This document shows, piece after piece, positions 26,620 through 35,551 of a stretch of 64,000 bases of DNA. Location: NCBI GenBank assembly GCA_913055785.1, contig CAJXLJ010000006.1:1-64000 (forward strand), written 5' to 3'. The position numbers and the translations under genes were made by a program. Each line of letters starts with the position of its first letter. Position 1 is the first letter of the stretch. Source of the stretch: an uncultured Parvularculaceae bacterium (GTDB lineage: Bacteria; Pseudomonadota; Alphaproteobacteria; Caulobacterales; Parvularculaceae). The notes below the pieces were generated by a model. It was not told the origin of the DNA. It made no database searches and saw only the letters and a list, made by a program, of their open reading frames with translations.

Positions 26620-27900
26620 TTACCTGAAAAGCGAAGGCAGCCAAAGTGACAACGACGGCACGTAGGTAATGGCCAGCAACGCAGCAATCAGCGCGCCGTA
26701 AAACGGCCAGATCGTCTTAACTGCTTGCTCTATTGGCGTCTTTCCGACCGCGGATCCGACAAACAGGACCGACCCCACTGGCGGCGTGACGAGGCCAATA
26801 CCCAAGTTCAGCATCATGATGATACCGAAATGGACGGGGTCCATGCCAATCTTCTGCACCACCGGCAAAAAAATGGGGGTCGTGATGACGATCAAAGGCG
26901 ACATATCCATGAATGTGCCAAGCAGGAGCAGCATGATGTTGATAATCAACAGAACGATGATTGGGTTATCGGTCGCCGTCATGATGAGATTGGCAAGGTG
27001 GGTCGGCGTTTCCAAGATCGCCAGTGCATAACCGAAAGCGGTTGCTGCGCCGATTATGAGAAGCACCATCGACGCGATTTTAACCGACTGTTGGCATGAC
27101 TCCCAAAAACGGGGCCAGCCAAGTGTTTTGTAAACAAGGGCGCCGACAATAATCGTATAGATGACCGCAATAGCCGAAGATTCAGTCGCGGTGAATACGC
27201 CACTCAAAATGCCGCCCATGATGATGACCGCCGCCATGAGGCCGGGCACGGCGGCGGCGAAAGCAACAGCAAATGCGCGCCAGCCCGGGAAAACGCCGCG
27301 AGGGTAGGAGCGCCGCTTCGCAACGATCCACGCGACGACCATCAATAGCGCAGCCGTGAGAATCCCAGGGATGACGCCTGCGAGGAATAGATCGCCGATC
27401 GAGACGCCGGCGCCCGTGGCCGCAGCGTAAATAATCATGTTATGGGATGGCGGAATCAAAAGGCCGACAACAGCGGCGGTGACCGTCACGTTGACAGCGT
27501 AGTCGCCATCATAGCCTTTCTCTTTCATCAGCGGTATTAACGTCGAGCCCATCGCTGAAGCGCTGGCGATTGCTGACCCCGAAACAGCGCCAAACATTGT
27601 GGATGCGCCGACAGTCACTTGCCCTAGGCCGCCGCGCGCGCGGCCAAAAATCGATTCCGCAACCTTCACTAAGCGTTCTGCAATACCGGACCGGTACATC
27701 AGATCGCCGGCAAAAATGAAAAACGGTATCGCCATCAACGTAAATACGCTCATGCCTGCCGCGACACGCTGGAAAACGACAACCAGCGGTATATCCATGA
27801 CAAAAAAAACAGCCATTGAAGCGCCAAGCAATGCAAAAGCGACTGGTGCGCCGATGGCCAGCAAAATCAGTAATGTCAAAATAAGGACAGTCAGCTCCAT
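26620..27900 (-). CDS. dctM: TRAP transporter large permease, DctM
   Basis: 426-aa integral membrane protein of the DctM family with about 12 hydrophobic segments. Hallmarks include IPFFIFAGDLMYRSGIAERLV, GASTMFGAVSGSAIASASAMGSTLIP and LGIGLVTPPVGSVLFVGSAVG. It is the Na+-coupled permease of a tripartite uptake system, here probably for (unsaturated) uronates. It overlaps dctQ by 10 bp and is the last gene of the uronate operon. Confidence 0.96.
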   Translation of the reverse strand: MELTVLILTLLILLAIGAPVAFALLGASMAVFFVMDIPLVVVFQRVAAGMSVFTLMAIPFFIFAGDLMYRSGIAERLVKVAESIFGRARGGLGQVTVGASTMFGAVSGSAIASASAMGSTLIPLMKEKGYDGDYAVNVTVTAAVVGLLIPPSHNMIIYAAATGAGVSIGDLFLAGVIPGILTAALLMVVAWIVAKRRSYPRGVFPGWRAFAVAFAAAVPGLMAAVIIMGGILSGVFTATESSAIAVIYTIIVGALVYKTLGWPRFWESCQQSVKIASMVLLIIGAATAFGYALAILETPTHLANLIMTATDNPIIVLLIINIMLLLLGTFMDMSPLIVITTPIFLPVVQKIGMDPVHFGIIMMLNLGIGLVTPPVGSVLFVGSAVGKTPIEQAVKTIWPFYGALIAALLAITYVPSLSLWLPSLFR

Positions 27901-28400
27901 CTTGGATCCTCCTCGTCCTTCAAATCGACGCCAACAAGTTCCTCCAGTATGCGCTCAAACGAGAACAAAATGATCAGGAAGCCGGAGATTGGAAGACCCA
28001 GATAGGCAATCCCGCGCGGCAACCCCAAGGAGGGAATTACATGTTCCCATGTTCGCGCCACGAGTTCGCCGCCCCAGATCAGCATCGCGGCGCCACATAC
28101 TGCTACAACAAAATTTGAAGCAATGCGCATACTTTTGCGAACCGGCGGCTTCGCCGCATTTTCCAAAGCGATAATTCGAATATGAAATCCTTCTCTGACG
28201 CCAGCCGCAGCGGCAAAGGAAACGTACCAGATCATCAGCGTCAGCGACGCTTGCTCCGACCATGACGGACTTGAATTGAGCACATATCGGCCAAATACCT
28301 GCCATCCGATGATCGCTGTCATAAGAACTAATCCCGCAGCAGCGGTCTTAAGCAGTAAATCGGCTGCAACATGCGTAATTTTTGAAAGTCGATTCAACAT
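27891..28400 (-). CDS. dctQ: TRAP transporter small permease, DctQ
   Basis: 169 aa with four TM helices and the family signature WSEQASLTLMIWYVSFAAAAGVREGFHI. It pairs with DctM and the binding protein DctP. It overlaps both neighbours (10 bp with dctM, 1 bp with dctP), so the three are tightly coupled. Confidence 0.94.
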   Translation of the reverse strand: MLNRLSKITHVAADLLLKTAAAGLVLMTAIIGWQVFGRYVLNSSPSWSEQASLTLMIWYVSFAAAAGVREGFHIRIIALENAAKPPVRKSMRIASNFVVAVCGAAMLIWGGELVARTWEHVIPSLGLPRGIAYLGLPISGFLIILFSFERILEELVGVDLKDEEDPRWS

Positions 28401-29380
28401 CAGGCTCCCAGCTCTTCAATTTGACGAACAAGCCGCTTTTGGTCATCTGTCACGACAAACCGCTCCCATACCGGACGCATAAGTTCTACGAATGGGTTGA
28501 GATCGCTTACCTCGTTTACATTTACGCCTGCCTCGATGAGGCGATCGCGCGCTTGCGCGACACGCTGATCCCAGAGTTTACGCATGAACGGAACAGACTC
28601 TCTCGCGGCCTGCCTTACTATTTCTTGTTGTTCCGGTGAAAGTTTGTCCCAGCGTGTTTTAGACATGAGCAGCACTTCAGGCGTCATGACATGCCGCGTC
28701 AGGGAATAATACGGCGCCGCTTCATAATGCCTGCCGGACTCATACGAAGGCCAGTTATTTTCCGCCCCATCGATCACGCCCTGCACCAGAGATTGATAAA
28801 CCTCACTCAAGGACATCGGCGTCGCATCTGCGCCAAGCGCGCGGATCATCGCAACGTTAAGATCCGAGTTAGGAACCCTTATCTTCATGCCTTTCATGTC
28901 GTCTGGCGTAAGAATTTCCCGGCGGACATTATAGAAGCTGCGCTCGCCAGAATCGTAGAAACAAAGCCCGATAAGGCCATGCGGCTCTAAAGAGCGTAAT
29001 ATTGAATTTCCTGGCGCGCCGTCCAACGAAGCGCGCATATGCTCTGTTGACTGAAATAAAAACGGAAGAGACGGGATTGTCGTCAAGGGTTCTATAGCGT
29101 TGAGCGGAGCCAGAAACACCCGATTCAGATCGAGCCCGCCAAAAGTCGTAATTTCCAGCGTGTCTCTCTCCGAGCCTAACTGCCCTCCAGCAAAAACTTT
29201 TACGGTCAGCTCGCCGTTCGTTCTTTCTTCCAGCAATCGCCCCATTTCCTTGACGGCTTGTACTGTCGGATATTCTTCCGGATGCGTATCACTGGAATAG
29301 AGCGGCCGGTAAGTTTGCCGGTCACAAGCAGCGAGAACAGACACGCTTCCGATTAACGCCAATCGCCTGCTGATCTTCAT
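28400..29380 (-). CDS. dctP: TRAP solute-binding protein, DctP family (lipoprotein)
   Basis: 326 aa. ATG 29380 gives a compact lipoprotein signal with lipobox LAAC (RRLALIGSVSVLAAC); TTG/ATG starts at 29413/29401 are alternatives. The DctP fold shows in GQLGSERDTLEITTFGGLDL, IRVPNSDLNVAMIRALGADATPMSLSEVYQSLVQGVIDGAENN, with the conserved Arg that holds the ligand carboxylate (KIRVPNS). Lipidation of the binding protein is less common than a free periplasmic form. Ligand inferred from context: a uronate. Confidence 0.94.
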   Translation of the reverse strand: MKISRRLALIGSVSVLAACDRQTYRPLYSSDTHPEEYPTVQAVKEMGRLLEERTNGELTVKVFAGGQLGSERDTLEITTFGGLDLNRVFLAPLNAIEPLTTIPSLPFLFQSTEHMRASLDGAPGNSILRSLEPHGLIGLCFYDSGERSFYNVRREILTPDDMKGMKIRVPNSDLNVAMIRALGADATPMSLSEVYQSLVQGVIDGAENNWPSYESGRHYEAAPYYSLTRHVMTPEVLLMSKTRWDKLSPEQQEIVRQAARESVPFMRKLWDQRVAQARDRLIEAGVNVNEVSDLNPFVELMRPVWERFVVTDDQKRLVRQIEELGA

Positions 29381-29505
29381 TTTAGCACGTCCTAAGCCCA
29401 TTTTATCGGTCAATTACTCTGTGACCGGCTAGTTGCGTTTCCTCAAGGCGGCGTCTTTGATATTCTTATAGTTCGATTAACCGCCAAAATTGATGGTCGT
29501 TGTTT

Positions 29506-31098
29506 CTAGGTACCCCACTGTGTGAATGGGACTTTGGCAAAGAGCTCCCGCTCCCCTCTTCGCGGATCGTTAACGAGACGCGTATTCTCATCGAAGACCA
29601 TGGCCTGGCGCTTTGGCAGCGTATGCTGTTGCCATTTCGGCAAGCCGTCATGATTGGGGTCGCCGTTGCGAGCGAGATTGATGAAGGCGCGGCTCAGCTG
29701 ATCGGCGACCCTGCGCGCCGCCTCACCTGTTCCTGTTGTCGAGCCTTCCTTATCCACGTTATCGAAGGCGAGCGGAATATCGAAAGCGTGAGGCGCGCCC
29801 CATTTGCCGCCGTCGAGCGGCGAGCCGAAATCCATCTGATAAACCCATGTCGGCGCGCCCTGCCGCGCACGCGCATCGGATTCCTCGACCTGGCCGCGCC
29901 AGGAACGTCCCGCCGTCGTCGCTGCGAAAAACACATCAGAGGCGGAGTAATCAGGATAAAGCGTGCGATACGTATCGAGAACTTCTCGCGGCGAAATATC
30001 GACGCGCAAGTGGGCTGCGAGGCGCTCCGGAACCTCATCCCACGTCAGGTCGAATGCATCGGATTCGCGCCGACCGATAAGATTACGCGTTTCATCATGG
30101 GTGTTGCCGAGGATCATCGGAATATCGGCCGACTGTTTCGGCGCGTCGGGCCAGAACGGATGCCGCGTCAGAAAACGTTCATCGAGGACCGGGCCAAAGT
30201 AAAGTCCGCGGGATGAATTGATAGGGTCCGCCGCCGCCAGCCCTTCAATAAGAGTCTCTACCGGCGCCGATTTCAGCGCGTCAATGTCATCCGGCGCGAT
30301 CGATACCGCCTCAAGAAAAGCGCGGGCCCGTTCCGTCGCATTGAGCGGCCCCGACGCCGTCACCTGCTGACCGCTCATGGTCGCAGCAGAGTGAAACAGC
30401 GCTTTCGCCGCCGGCGCCGCCATCATCGTGGCGATCTTGGCGCCCCCGCCCGATTGCCCGAACACCATAATACGCGAAGGATCGCCGCCAAAAACGGCTG
30501 CATTATCCCGAACCCATTCAAGCGCCAGCACCAGATCCCAGATGCCCGCATTACCAGAGTCCGGAAAAGCGCCGCCGGTAAGAATCGGCAAATACAAATA
30601 TCCAAAAGCGTTCAGGCGATGATTGACAGTGATGACAACAACATCGCCTTTTTGAACGAGGTTCACGCCGTCATATAAGGGATCCGATCCAGAGCCGGAA
30701 TTGTAGGCGCCGCCGTGAAAATACACCATGACCGGCCGTTTGCCGCCATCATTCAAGGCCGGCGTCCAAACATTCAGGAAAAGGCAATCCTCACTCATCG
30801 TTTCGCGGTCGCCGCGTTGAGGAGAAGCGGCGCCGTAGTTAAAGGCGTCTATAGGCTCTTGCCAGGATTGAGGCGCCATTGGTTTGGCGAACCGTGACTT
30901 GGATGTATCCGCGCCGTAGCGGACGCCTTTAAAAATATTGACGCCATCCTGAACGAACCCTCTGATCGGGCCGTAAGCACTTAGCGCGACAGGGTGATCA
31001 CCGGCGCCGGATGCAAGCGCGCTACCTGAAAGGCCCGCGCCCAAGGCTAGGCCGCTCGCGATCACGCTGCGCCGGTTGAATGAGTAACGCTGCTTCAT
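29506..31098 (-). CDS. Carboxylesterase type B, Tat-exported
   Basis: 530-aa type B carboxylesterase. The twin-arginine N-terminus (FNRRSVIASGLALGAG) predicts folded export. The nucleophile elbow GQSGGGAK, the EDCLFLNVWTP motif, oxyanion YFHGGAY and the His near GAPHAFDIP are in place. Located 31 bp upstream of the KDPG aldolase stop side in a uronate operon, so removal of acetyl, methyl or feruloyl esters from pectin fragments is plausible. Type B enzymes are promiscuous, so this is inference. A 126-bp gap separates it from dctP. Confidence 0.9.
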   Translation of the reverse strand: MKQRYSFNRRSVIASGLALGAGLSGSALASGAGDHPVALSAYGPIRGFVQDGVNIFKGVRYGADTSKSRFAKPMAPQSWQEPIDAFNYGAASPQRGDRETMSEDCLFLNVWTPALNDGGKRPVMVYFHGGAYNSGSGSDPLYDGVNLVQKGDVVVITVNHRLNAFGYLYLPILTGGAFPDSGNAGIWDLVLALEWVRDNAAVFGGDPSRIMVFGQSGGGAKIATMMAAPAAKALFHSAATMSGQQVTASGPLNATERARAFLEAVSIAPDDIDALKSAPVETLIEGLAAADPINSSRGLYFGPVLDERFLTRHPFWPDAPKQSADIPMILGNTHDETRNLIGRRESDAFDLTWDEVPERLAAHLRVDISPREVLDTYRTLYPDYSASDVFFAATTAGRSWRGQVEESDARARQGAPTWVYQMDFGSPLDGGKWGAPHAFDIPLAFDNVDKEGSTTGTGEAARRVADQLSRAFINLARNGDPNHDGLPKWQQHTLPKRQAMVFDENTRLVNDPRRGERELFAKVPFTQWGT

Positions 31099-31128
31099 TC
31101 GTTTCCCCTTACCGCCCCGGTCTTTTCT

Positions 31129-31761
31129 TTATCCGCCAGCGCTACGCGCAATTTCCACGGCTTCTCGGGCAAGCTGCGTTACCGCTTCAAAATTGCCCGC
31201 CTCGATTTCTTTCGACGGCGTCAGCCAGCTGCCGCCGCATGCAATGACAGATGAAAGCGACAAATATTCTTTCAGGTTCCCAGCTGAAACGCCGCCCGTC
31301 GGCATAAACTGCATTTCGCGAAAAACGGAAGAGAGCGCTTTTAGCATCGGCGCGCCTCCAGAAAGACCCGCAGGAAAGAACTTGACGGTTCGCAACTCAA
31401 GATTAAAGGCGCGCTGGACTTCACTCGCGGTGACTACGCCCGGGAACACATCCATTTCGTTCGACTGGCAGAAACAGACGATCTCTTCGTTCAGGCCCGG
31501 CGAGACGATGAAGCGCGCGCCGCGCCGCTTTGCTTCTTCCGCCTGCCGCAGCGACAGAACCGTGCCGGCGCCAACGACGATCTCGGGCGCCTCAGTGGCG
31601 ATTGTTTCGAGGCAGTCAAGCGCCGCATCGGTGCGCAGGACGACCTCCACGACAGCAAGACCGCCTTCTTTTAGCGCCATGGCTGTCTTTAGCGCGACCT
31701 GCGGCTCATCCGCTTGCACCAAAGGCACGACAGGCGTCTTCCTGAGCAATTCGGCAATCAT
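31129..31761 (-). CDS. eda: KDPG aldolase (2-dehydro-3-deoxyphosphogluconate aldolase)
   Basis: 210-aa class I aldolase splitting 2-keto-3-deoxy-6-phosphogluconate into pyruvate and glyceraldehyde 3-phosphate. Seen: VVEVVLRT (Glu of the active site), VGAGTVLS, and the Schiff-base Lys in RTVKFFPAG followed by MPTGGVS. The length is right. Last step of the uronate route, with KdgK immediately upstream (20 bp). Confidence 0.96.
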   Translation of the reverse strand: MIAELLRKTPVVPLVQADEPQVALKTAMALKEGGLAVVEVVLRTDAALDCLETIATEAPEIVVGAGTVLSLRQAEEAKRRGARFIVSPGLNEEIVCFCQSNEMDVFPGVVTASEVQRAFNLELRTVKFFPAGLSGGAPMLKALSSVFREMQFMPTGGVSAGNLKEYLSLSSVIACGGSWLTPSKEIEAGNFEAVTQLAREAVEIARSAGG

Positions 31762-31781
31762 TGGTCATGCTCCAAAAAAAT

Positions 31782-32810
31782 TCAGCGCTGCACCCTGCCC
31801 GACCCATCGCCTGACATCAGTTTTTCAACTTCGGAAACGCTCACGCGATTGAAATCGCCCAGAATGGAATGCTTCAGGCAACTCGCCGCGACGGCGAACT
31901 CCAATGACTGCTGGCGATCAGTATAAGCGTTAAGGCCATAAATAAGCGCAGAAGCAAAACTGTCGCCTCCCCCCACCCGGTCTATAATGTCGGTCATCTC
32001 GTAGCGCCGGCTTAATCTAAACCCGTCCTTGTCGCGCAAACACGCCGACCAACCATTGTGATCGGCGCTCTTGCTTTCGCGAAGGGTGATCGCAATTACG
32101 CTCATGTTCGGGTAAAGCTCCTGCACCTTCGCAGAGAGCGCTTCATATTTCGATGTGTCTAATTCACCGCTTTCGACCTCCACATCGACCGTAACGCCGA
32201 GTGATTTCTGACAATCCTCTTCGTTAGCGATACCGACATCTACGTATTGAACGAGCTCAGTCATCACTTCCGGCGCCGACTTGCCGTATTTCCAGAGCTT
32301 GCCGCGGTAATTGAAGTCGCAGGACACTGTAACGCCTGAATTCTTTGCCTCACGAACGCATTCAAGACTCAAATCAGCCGAATTTTGTGTAAGCGCGGGC
32401 GTGATGCCGGTAATGTGCAGCCAACTCGCTTGCGCGAATATTTCCCGCCAGTTGAAGTCTCCCGGCTTGCATTCAGCGATTGCGGAATTGGCGCGATCGT
32501 AGACAACTTTCGACGGGCGTTGGTTGGCGCCGGCTTCAAGGTAGTAAATGCCGATCCTGTCGCCCGAGCGCCTAATGTGGCGCGTATTAACGCCAAAACT
32601 TCTCAACTCACGAACAGCGCTTTCGCCAATATCATTATCGGGCAACGCAGAAACAAACCCGGCGTCAAGGCCGTAATTGCATAATGCAACGGCGACATTT
32701 GCTTCGCCGCCGCCAAAAGTCGCTTCGAATGACGGCGACTGAAAAAAACGCTCATGTCCTGGCGTCTTAAGCCGAAGCATGATTTCGCCGAAAGTAAGAT
32801 ATTCCGACAT
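31782..32810 (-). CDS. kdgK: 2-keto-3-deoxygluconate kinase (PfkB family)
   Basis: 342-aa ribokinase-family sugar kinase. The N-terminal [11 protein letters not shown] substrate motif and the C-terminal anion-hole motif [16 protein letters not shown] with catalytic Asp are clear. It phosphorylates KDG at O6 to KDPG. Assignment to KDG rather than fructose or another sugar rests on the neighbours eda and kduD. It sits 24 bp downstream of kduD. Confidence 0.93.
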   Translation of the reverse strand: MSEYLTFGEIMLRLKTPGHERFFQSPSFEATFGGGEANVAVALCNYGLDAGFVSALPDNDIGESAVRELRSFGVNTRHIRRSGDRIGIYYLEAGANQRPSKVVYDRANSAIAECKPGDFNWREIFAQASWLHITGITPALTQNSADLSLECVREAKNSGVTVSCDFNYRGKLWKYGKSAPEVMTELVQYVDVGIANEEDCQKSLGVTVDVEVESGELDTSKYEALSAKVQELYPNMSVIAITLRESKSADHNGWSACLRDKDGFRLSRRYEMTDIIDRVGGGDSFASALIYGLNAYTDRQQSLEFAVAASCLKHSILGDFNRVSVSEVEKLMSGDGSGRVQR

Positions 32811-32834
32811 TTTACGCCTCTTGGTTATTGCGCT

Positions 32835-33608
32835 CTATCTGGCGAGCCAGCCGCCATCGACCGCTAGTATGTGACCCTGAACATAATCCGCAGCCTTGCT
32901 GGCGAGGAAAACGGCGGCGCCGCCTATATCGGAAGGCTCGCCCCATCGCCCTTCGGGAATTCGCTCCAGTATCTGGCGATTGCGCGTTTCATCCGCTTGC
33001 AACGCGGCGGTATTGTTGGTCGCGATATAGCCCGGAGCGATGGCGTTCACGTTTATGCCTTTCGCCGCCCACTCATTCGCTAAAAGTTTTGTCAATCCGC
33101 CAACGCCGCTCTTGCTGGCGGTGTAACTGGGCACGCGGATGCCGCCCTGAAACGTCAGCATCGATGCAATATTGATGATCTTGCCGCGATCGCCATCCCG
33201 GCTCGCCCATCCAACCATATGCCGGGCCGCAGACTGGCACAGGAAGAATAAACTCTTCAGGTTTGTATCCATTACCGTATCCCAATCCTCCTCAGAGAAA
33301 TTGAGCGCATCTTCCCGGCGAATGACGCCGGCATTGTTCACGAGAATATCAAGTTTGCCGAATGATGAGACGGTTTGTTCAACAACGTCATCGACCGGCG
33401 CAATCGTCGAGAGATCCGCTGATACAAGCTCGCATTTTCTGCCCATCGCATGGATTAAGTCTGCGGTTTCCGTGGCCTCGCTTCGCCCCACGGCTGCAAT
33501 GTCAGCGCCTGCTTGCGCCAGCGCGACTGCTATACCTTGACCGATGCCCGTATTGGCGCCGGTGACAACTGCGACTTTGCCCTCCAAGTTAAACATTTCC
33601 TGCCCCAT
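32835..33608 (-). CDS. kduD: 2-keto-3-deoxygluconate 5-dehydrogenase (KduD/DhuD-like SDR)
   Basis: 257-aa SDR with TGANTGIG, NNAGVIRRED (the RRE extension is characteristic of KduD) and YTASK; the C-terminus GHILAVDGGWLAR also matches KduD. It reduces 3-deoxy-D-glycero-2,5-hexodiulosonate (DKII) to KDG. ATG 33608 is preceded by AAGGAA. It follows the RpiB-family isomerase, the expected preceding step, by 47 bp. Confidence 0.9.
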   Translation of the reverse strand: MGQEMFNLEGKVAVVTGANTGIGQGIAVALAQAGADIAAVGRSEATETADLIHAMGRKCELVSADLSTIAPVDDVVEQTVSSFGKLDILVNNAGVIRREDALNFSEEDWDTVMDTNLKSLFFLCQSAARHMVGWASRDGDRGKIINIASMLTFQGGIRVPSYTASKSGVGGLTKLLANEWAAKGINVNAIAPGYIATNNTAALQADETRNRQILERIPEGRWGEPSDIGGAAVFLASKAADYVQGHILAVDGGWLAR

Positions 33609-33655
33609 AATTCCTTCAGAAATTTCTATGTTCAGAAAGTTGTAATTCCTGGCGC

Positions 33656-34297
33656 TCAAGAGCGCAGGACCTTCCTGACGTAGTCAGTGATTGCATCGCC
33701 CTCAGCATTGGAGAAGAAATATTCCTCGAAACGGTCTCCGGAAATCGCCGCTTTTAACAGATCCTGATCGACCGATTGCAACACGTCGAGCATGTCTTTG
33801 CAGGACGCAGCCTTGAGCTCCTTCAGGATCCCGCGGTTTTTTGCCATGATGGCCGCGCGCTCCTTCGGATATCCAACGCCGCGTTCGACTTCGAACAATT
33901 TCCGGTAGCAGTCCTGCAGGTTGAGTTCCGCAGCCCACCCGAAACCTTTCGCATAAGGCATCGCAAGAGCATTGCCATCATTGATCTGCCCAAAGAGGAA
34001 AGCATCTGTCGGATCGATGACAAGGCCGCAAAAAACGTTTGGCATCGCATTGCATGCCAGCATGGAGCCCATGCCCGTTCCGCACCCCGTCACAATAAAA
34101 TCCGCTGCTTTTGAGTTAATCAGTATACCCGCAAGAAGCCCGTTCATCACATAGGTCAGTGAGGCTTTATCCTCCGGCCCGTACATGCCGTAGTGAAACA
34201 CCTCGTGGCCGAGGGGCTCAGCCACCGAGGTCAACGCATCATGAACGACCTGGCTTTTAGCGGCTTGGCTGTTTTCGATAATAAGGGCGATTTTCAT
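33656..34297 (-). CDS. RpiB/LacAB-family sugar isomerase (DhuI-like)
   Basis: 213-aa member of the RpiB/LacA/LacB isomerase family with the signature VTGCGTGMGSMLACNAMPNVFCGLVIDP. Position and partners (KduD, KdgK, Eda) suggest it replaces KduI and isomerises 4-deoxy-5-keto-uronate (DKI) to DKII, as shown for streptococcal DhuI, which is of this family. No kduI or kdgF gene is present in the window. ATG 34297 fits the family N-terminus (MKIALIIENSQAAKS). First gene of the operon 34297 to 26620; a LacI-type operator lies 50-64 bp upstream. Confidence 0.85.
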   Translation of the reverse strand: MKIALIIENSQAAKSQVVHDALTSVAEPLGHEVFHYGMYGPEDKASLTYVMNGLLAGILINSKAADFIVTGCGTGMGSMLACNAMPNVFCGLVIDPTDAFLFGQINDGNALAMPYAKGFGWAAELNLQDCYRKLFEVERGVGYPKERAAIMAKNRGILKELKAASCKDMLDVLQSVDQDLLKAAISGDRFEEYFFSNAEGDAITDYVRKVLRS

Positions 34298-34347
34298 TGA
34301 ACCTACCTGCTTCTGGGAGCTGCGGACAAACCCAATCAACGGGATTA

Positions 34348-34361
34348 GGTAACCGGTGTCA
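34348..34361 (-). promoter_or_regulatory. LacI-type operator TGACACCGGTTACC
   Basis: Read on the minus strand. 14-bp palindrome with the central CG typical of LacI-family sites, just upstream of the uronate operon. The same core recurs at 36987-37000 and 41404-41436. Confidence 0.75.
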
Positions 34362-34390
34362 TAACATCTGGAAGGCGTACCGGCAAGGCG

Positions 34391-35485
34391 TCAATCAAGC
34401 CTTTTAGGCGCTGCGGTAGACTCCCGAATGACAATCTGCGGCAAGAAGGTAATCCGCTCTTTCGGCCGCTCATCGCCGTCAAATGACAACAAAACCTTGG
34501 CCGCAGCCGCGCCCATCTCGCGGATAGGAAGCCGAACGGTCGTCATCGGCGGCCAGACGCGCGCCGCCATTGGCGTGTCGTCAAACCCAACGATCGAGAT
34601 GTCATCCGGAATTTTCAAGCCGGCCTTTCGCGCCGCCTGGTAGGCGCCGACCGCCATTTCATCATTGCCGAGAAATATCGCAGTTGGCGGTTCTTTCAAC
34701 TGCAGCAATTTCTGCGTGCAGGAAACGCCGGTGTCGAAATTGTAAGCCCCCTCAACGATATACTTCTTCGGCAGGGAAAGGCCGTGTTCCTTCAGCCCCT
34801 TGCGAAAACCTTCAAGGCGCTCATGGGCGGAACGGAAAGACTTGATACCATGAACATGCGCAATGCGCGTATGGCCGATTTCCGCAAGATGCCGCGCGGC
34901 TTCCGCTGCCCCTTCAGTGTCGTAAGTGCGGATATTCTGGTGCGGCGCGTCAAACTCAACGGAGGCGATGCGCACATAAGCGCATTCATAGCCGGCGAGC
35001 TTTGCGCATAGCGCATCGTCCTCCGAAATCGAAGGCGAAAGGATAACGCCGAACGGACGCTGTTGCGAAACGAAGCGTTCTATTTTTTCATGCACTTGGG
35101 GGTCTCCCCGCTCGCATGGGTGAAGTACGAGTTGAAAATTCGTATCCTGCAGCGCATCGAGAATACCTCGCTGCATGTTGACCACATACTGCGGGCTCGG
35201 ATTGTCATAGATCATGCCAATAAGGAAAGACCGCCGAAACGCCAGCGCACGCGCTTGCGGATCAGGTATATACCCGTACTCCTTGATGATCGCCTTGACC
35301 TTGTCGCGGGTCTCCTCGCGCACCAGCGGAGACTCATTGATGACCCGCGAAACCGTCTTTTTTGAGACGCTCGCCAGCCGCGCGATGTCGTTAATCGTCA
35401 CCTTATGCAGCTTGCTGCGCTCGCCGGACGTTGTCAGGTCGCCCTGCCCGGCGAGGTTATCTGAATTCTTTGAGCGCGGCGTCAC
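34391..35485 (-). CDS. LacI family transcriptional regulator
   Basis: 364 aa: about 28 residues of non-conserved tail, then the LacI HTH (VTINDIARLASVSKKTVSRVINESP, about 29-53) with hinge helix, then a periplasmic-binding-like domain (GMIYDNPSPQYV ... IFLGNDEMAVGAYQAARKAG ... SIVGFDDTPMA). Start chosen at GTG 35485 because AGAGGGG precedes it; a TTG at 35542 would add 19 residues. It is flanked by the uronate operon and the pectate lyase, and its likely operators occur in three promoters of the locus. A KDG/KDPG-type effector is probable but unproven. Confidence 0.93.
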   Translation of the reverse strand: MTPRSKNSDNLAGQGDLTTSGERSKLHKVTINDIARLASVSKKTVSRVINESPLVREETRDKVKAIIKEYGYIPDPQARALAFRRSFLIGMIYDNPSPQYVVNMQRGILDALQDTNFQLVLHPCERGDPQVHEKIERFVSQQRPFGVILSPSISEDDALCAKLAGYECAYVRIASVEFDAPHQNIRTYDTEGAAEAARHLAEIGHTRIAHVHGIKSFRSAHERLEGFRKGLKEHGLSLPKKYIVEGAYNFDTGVSCTQKLLQLKEPPTAIFLGNDEMAVGAYQAARKAGLKIPDDISIVGFDDTPMAARVWPPMTTVRLPIREMGAAAAKVLLSFDGDERPKERITFLPQIVIRESTAAPKRLD

Positions 35486-35551
35486 GAAAACCCCTCTGTC
35501 AGACGTTCCTTCGCTTGTCGCCTGATGCGCGCCGGGAAGCAAATGCTTGCA

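Noticed and set aside
29419-29439. TGTGACCGGCTAG as a possible fourth LacI operator before dctP
   Set aside because: Missing two core bases of TGACACCGGT; dctP is probably read through from the operon start.
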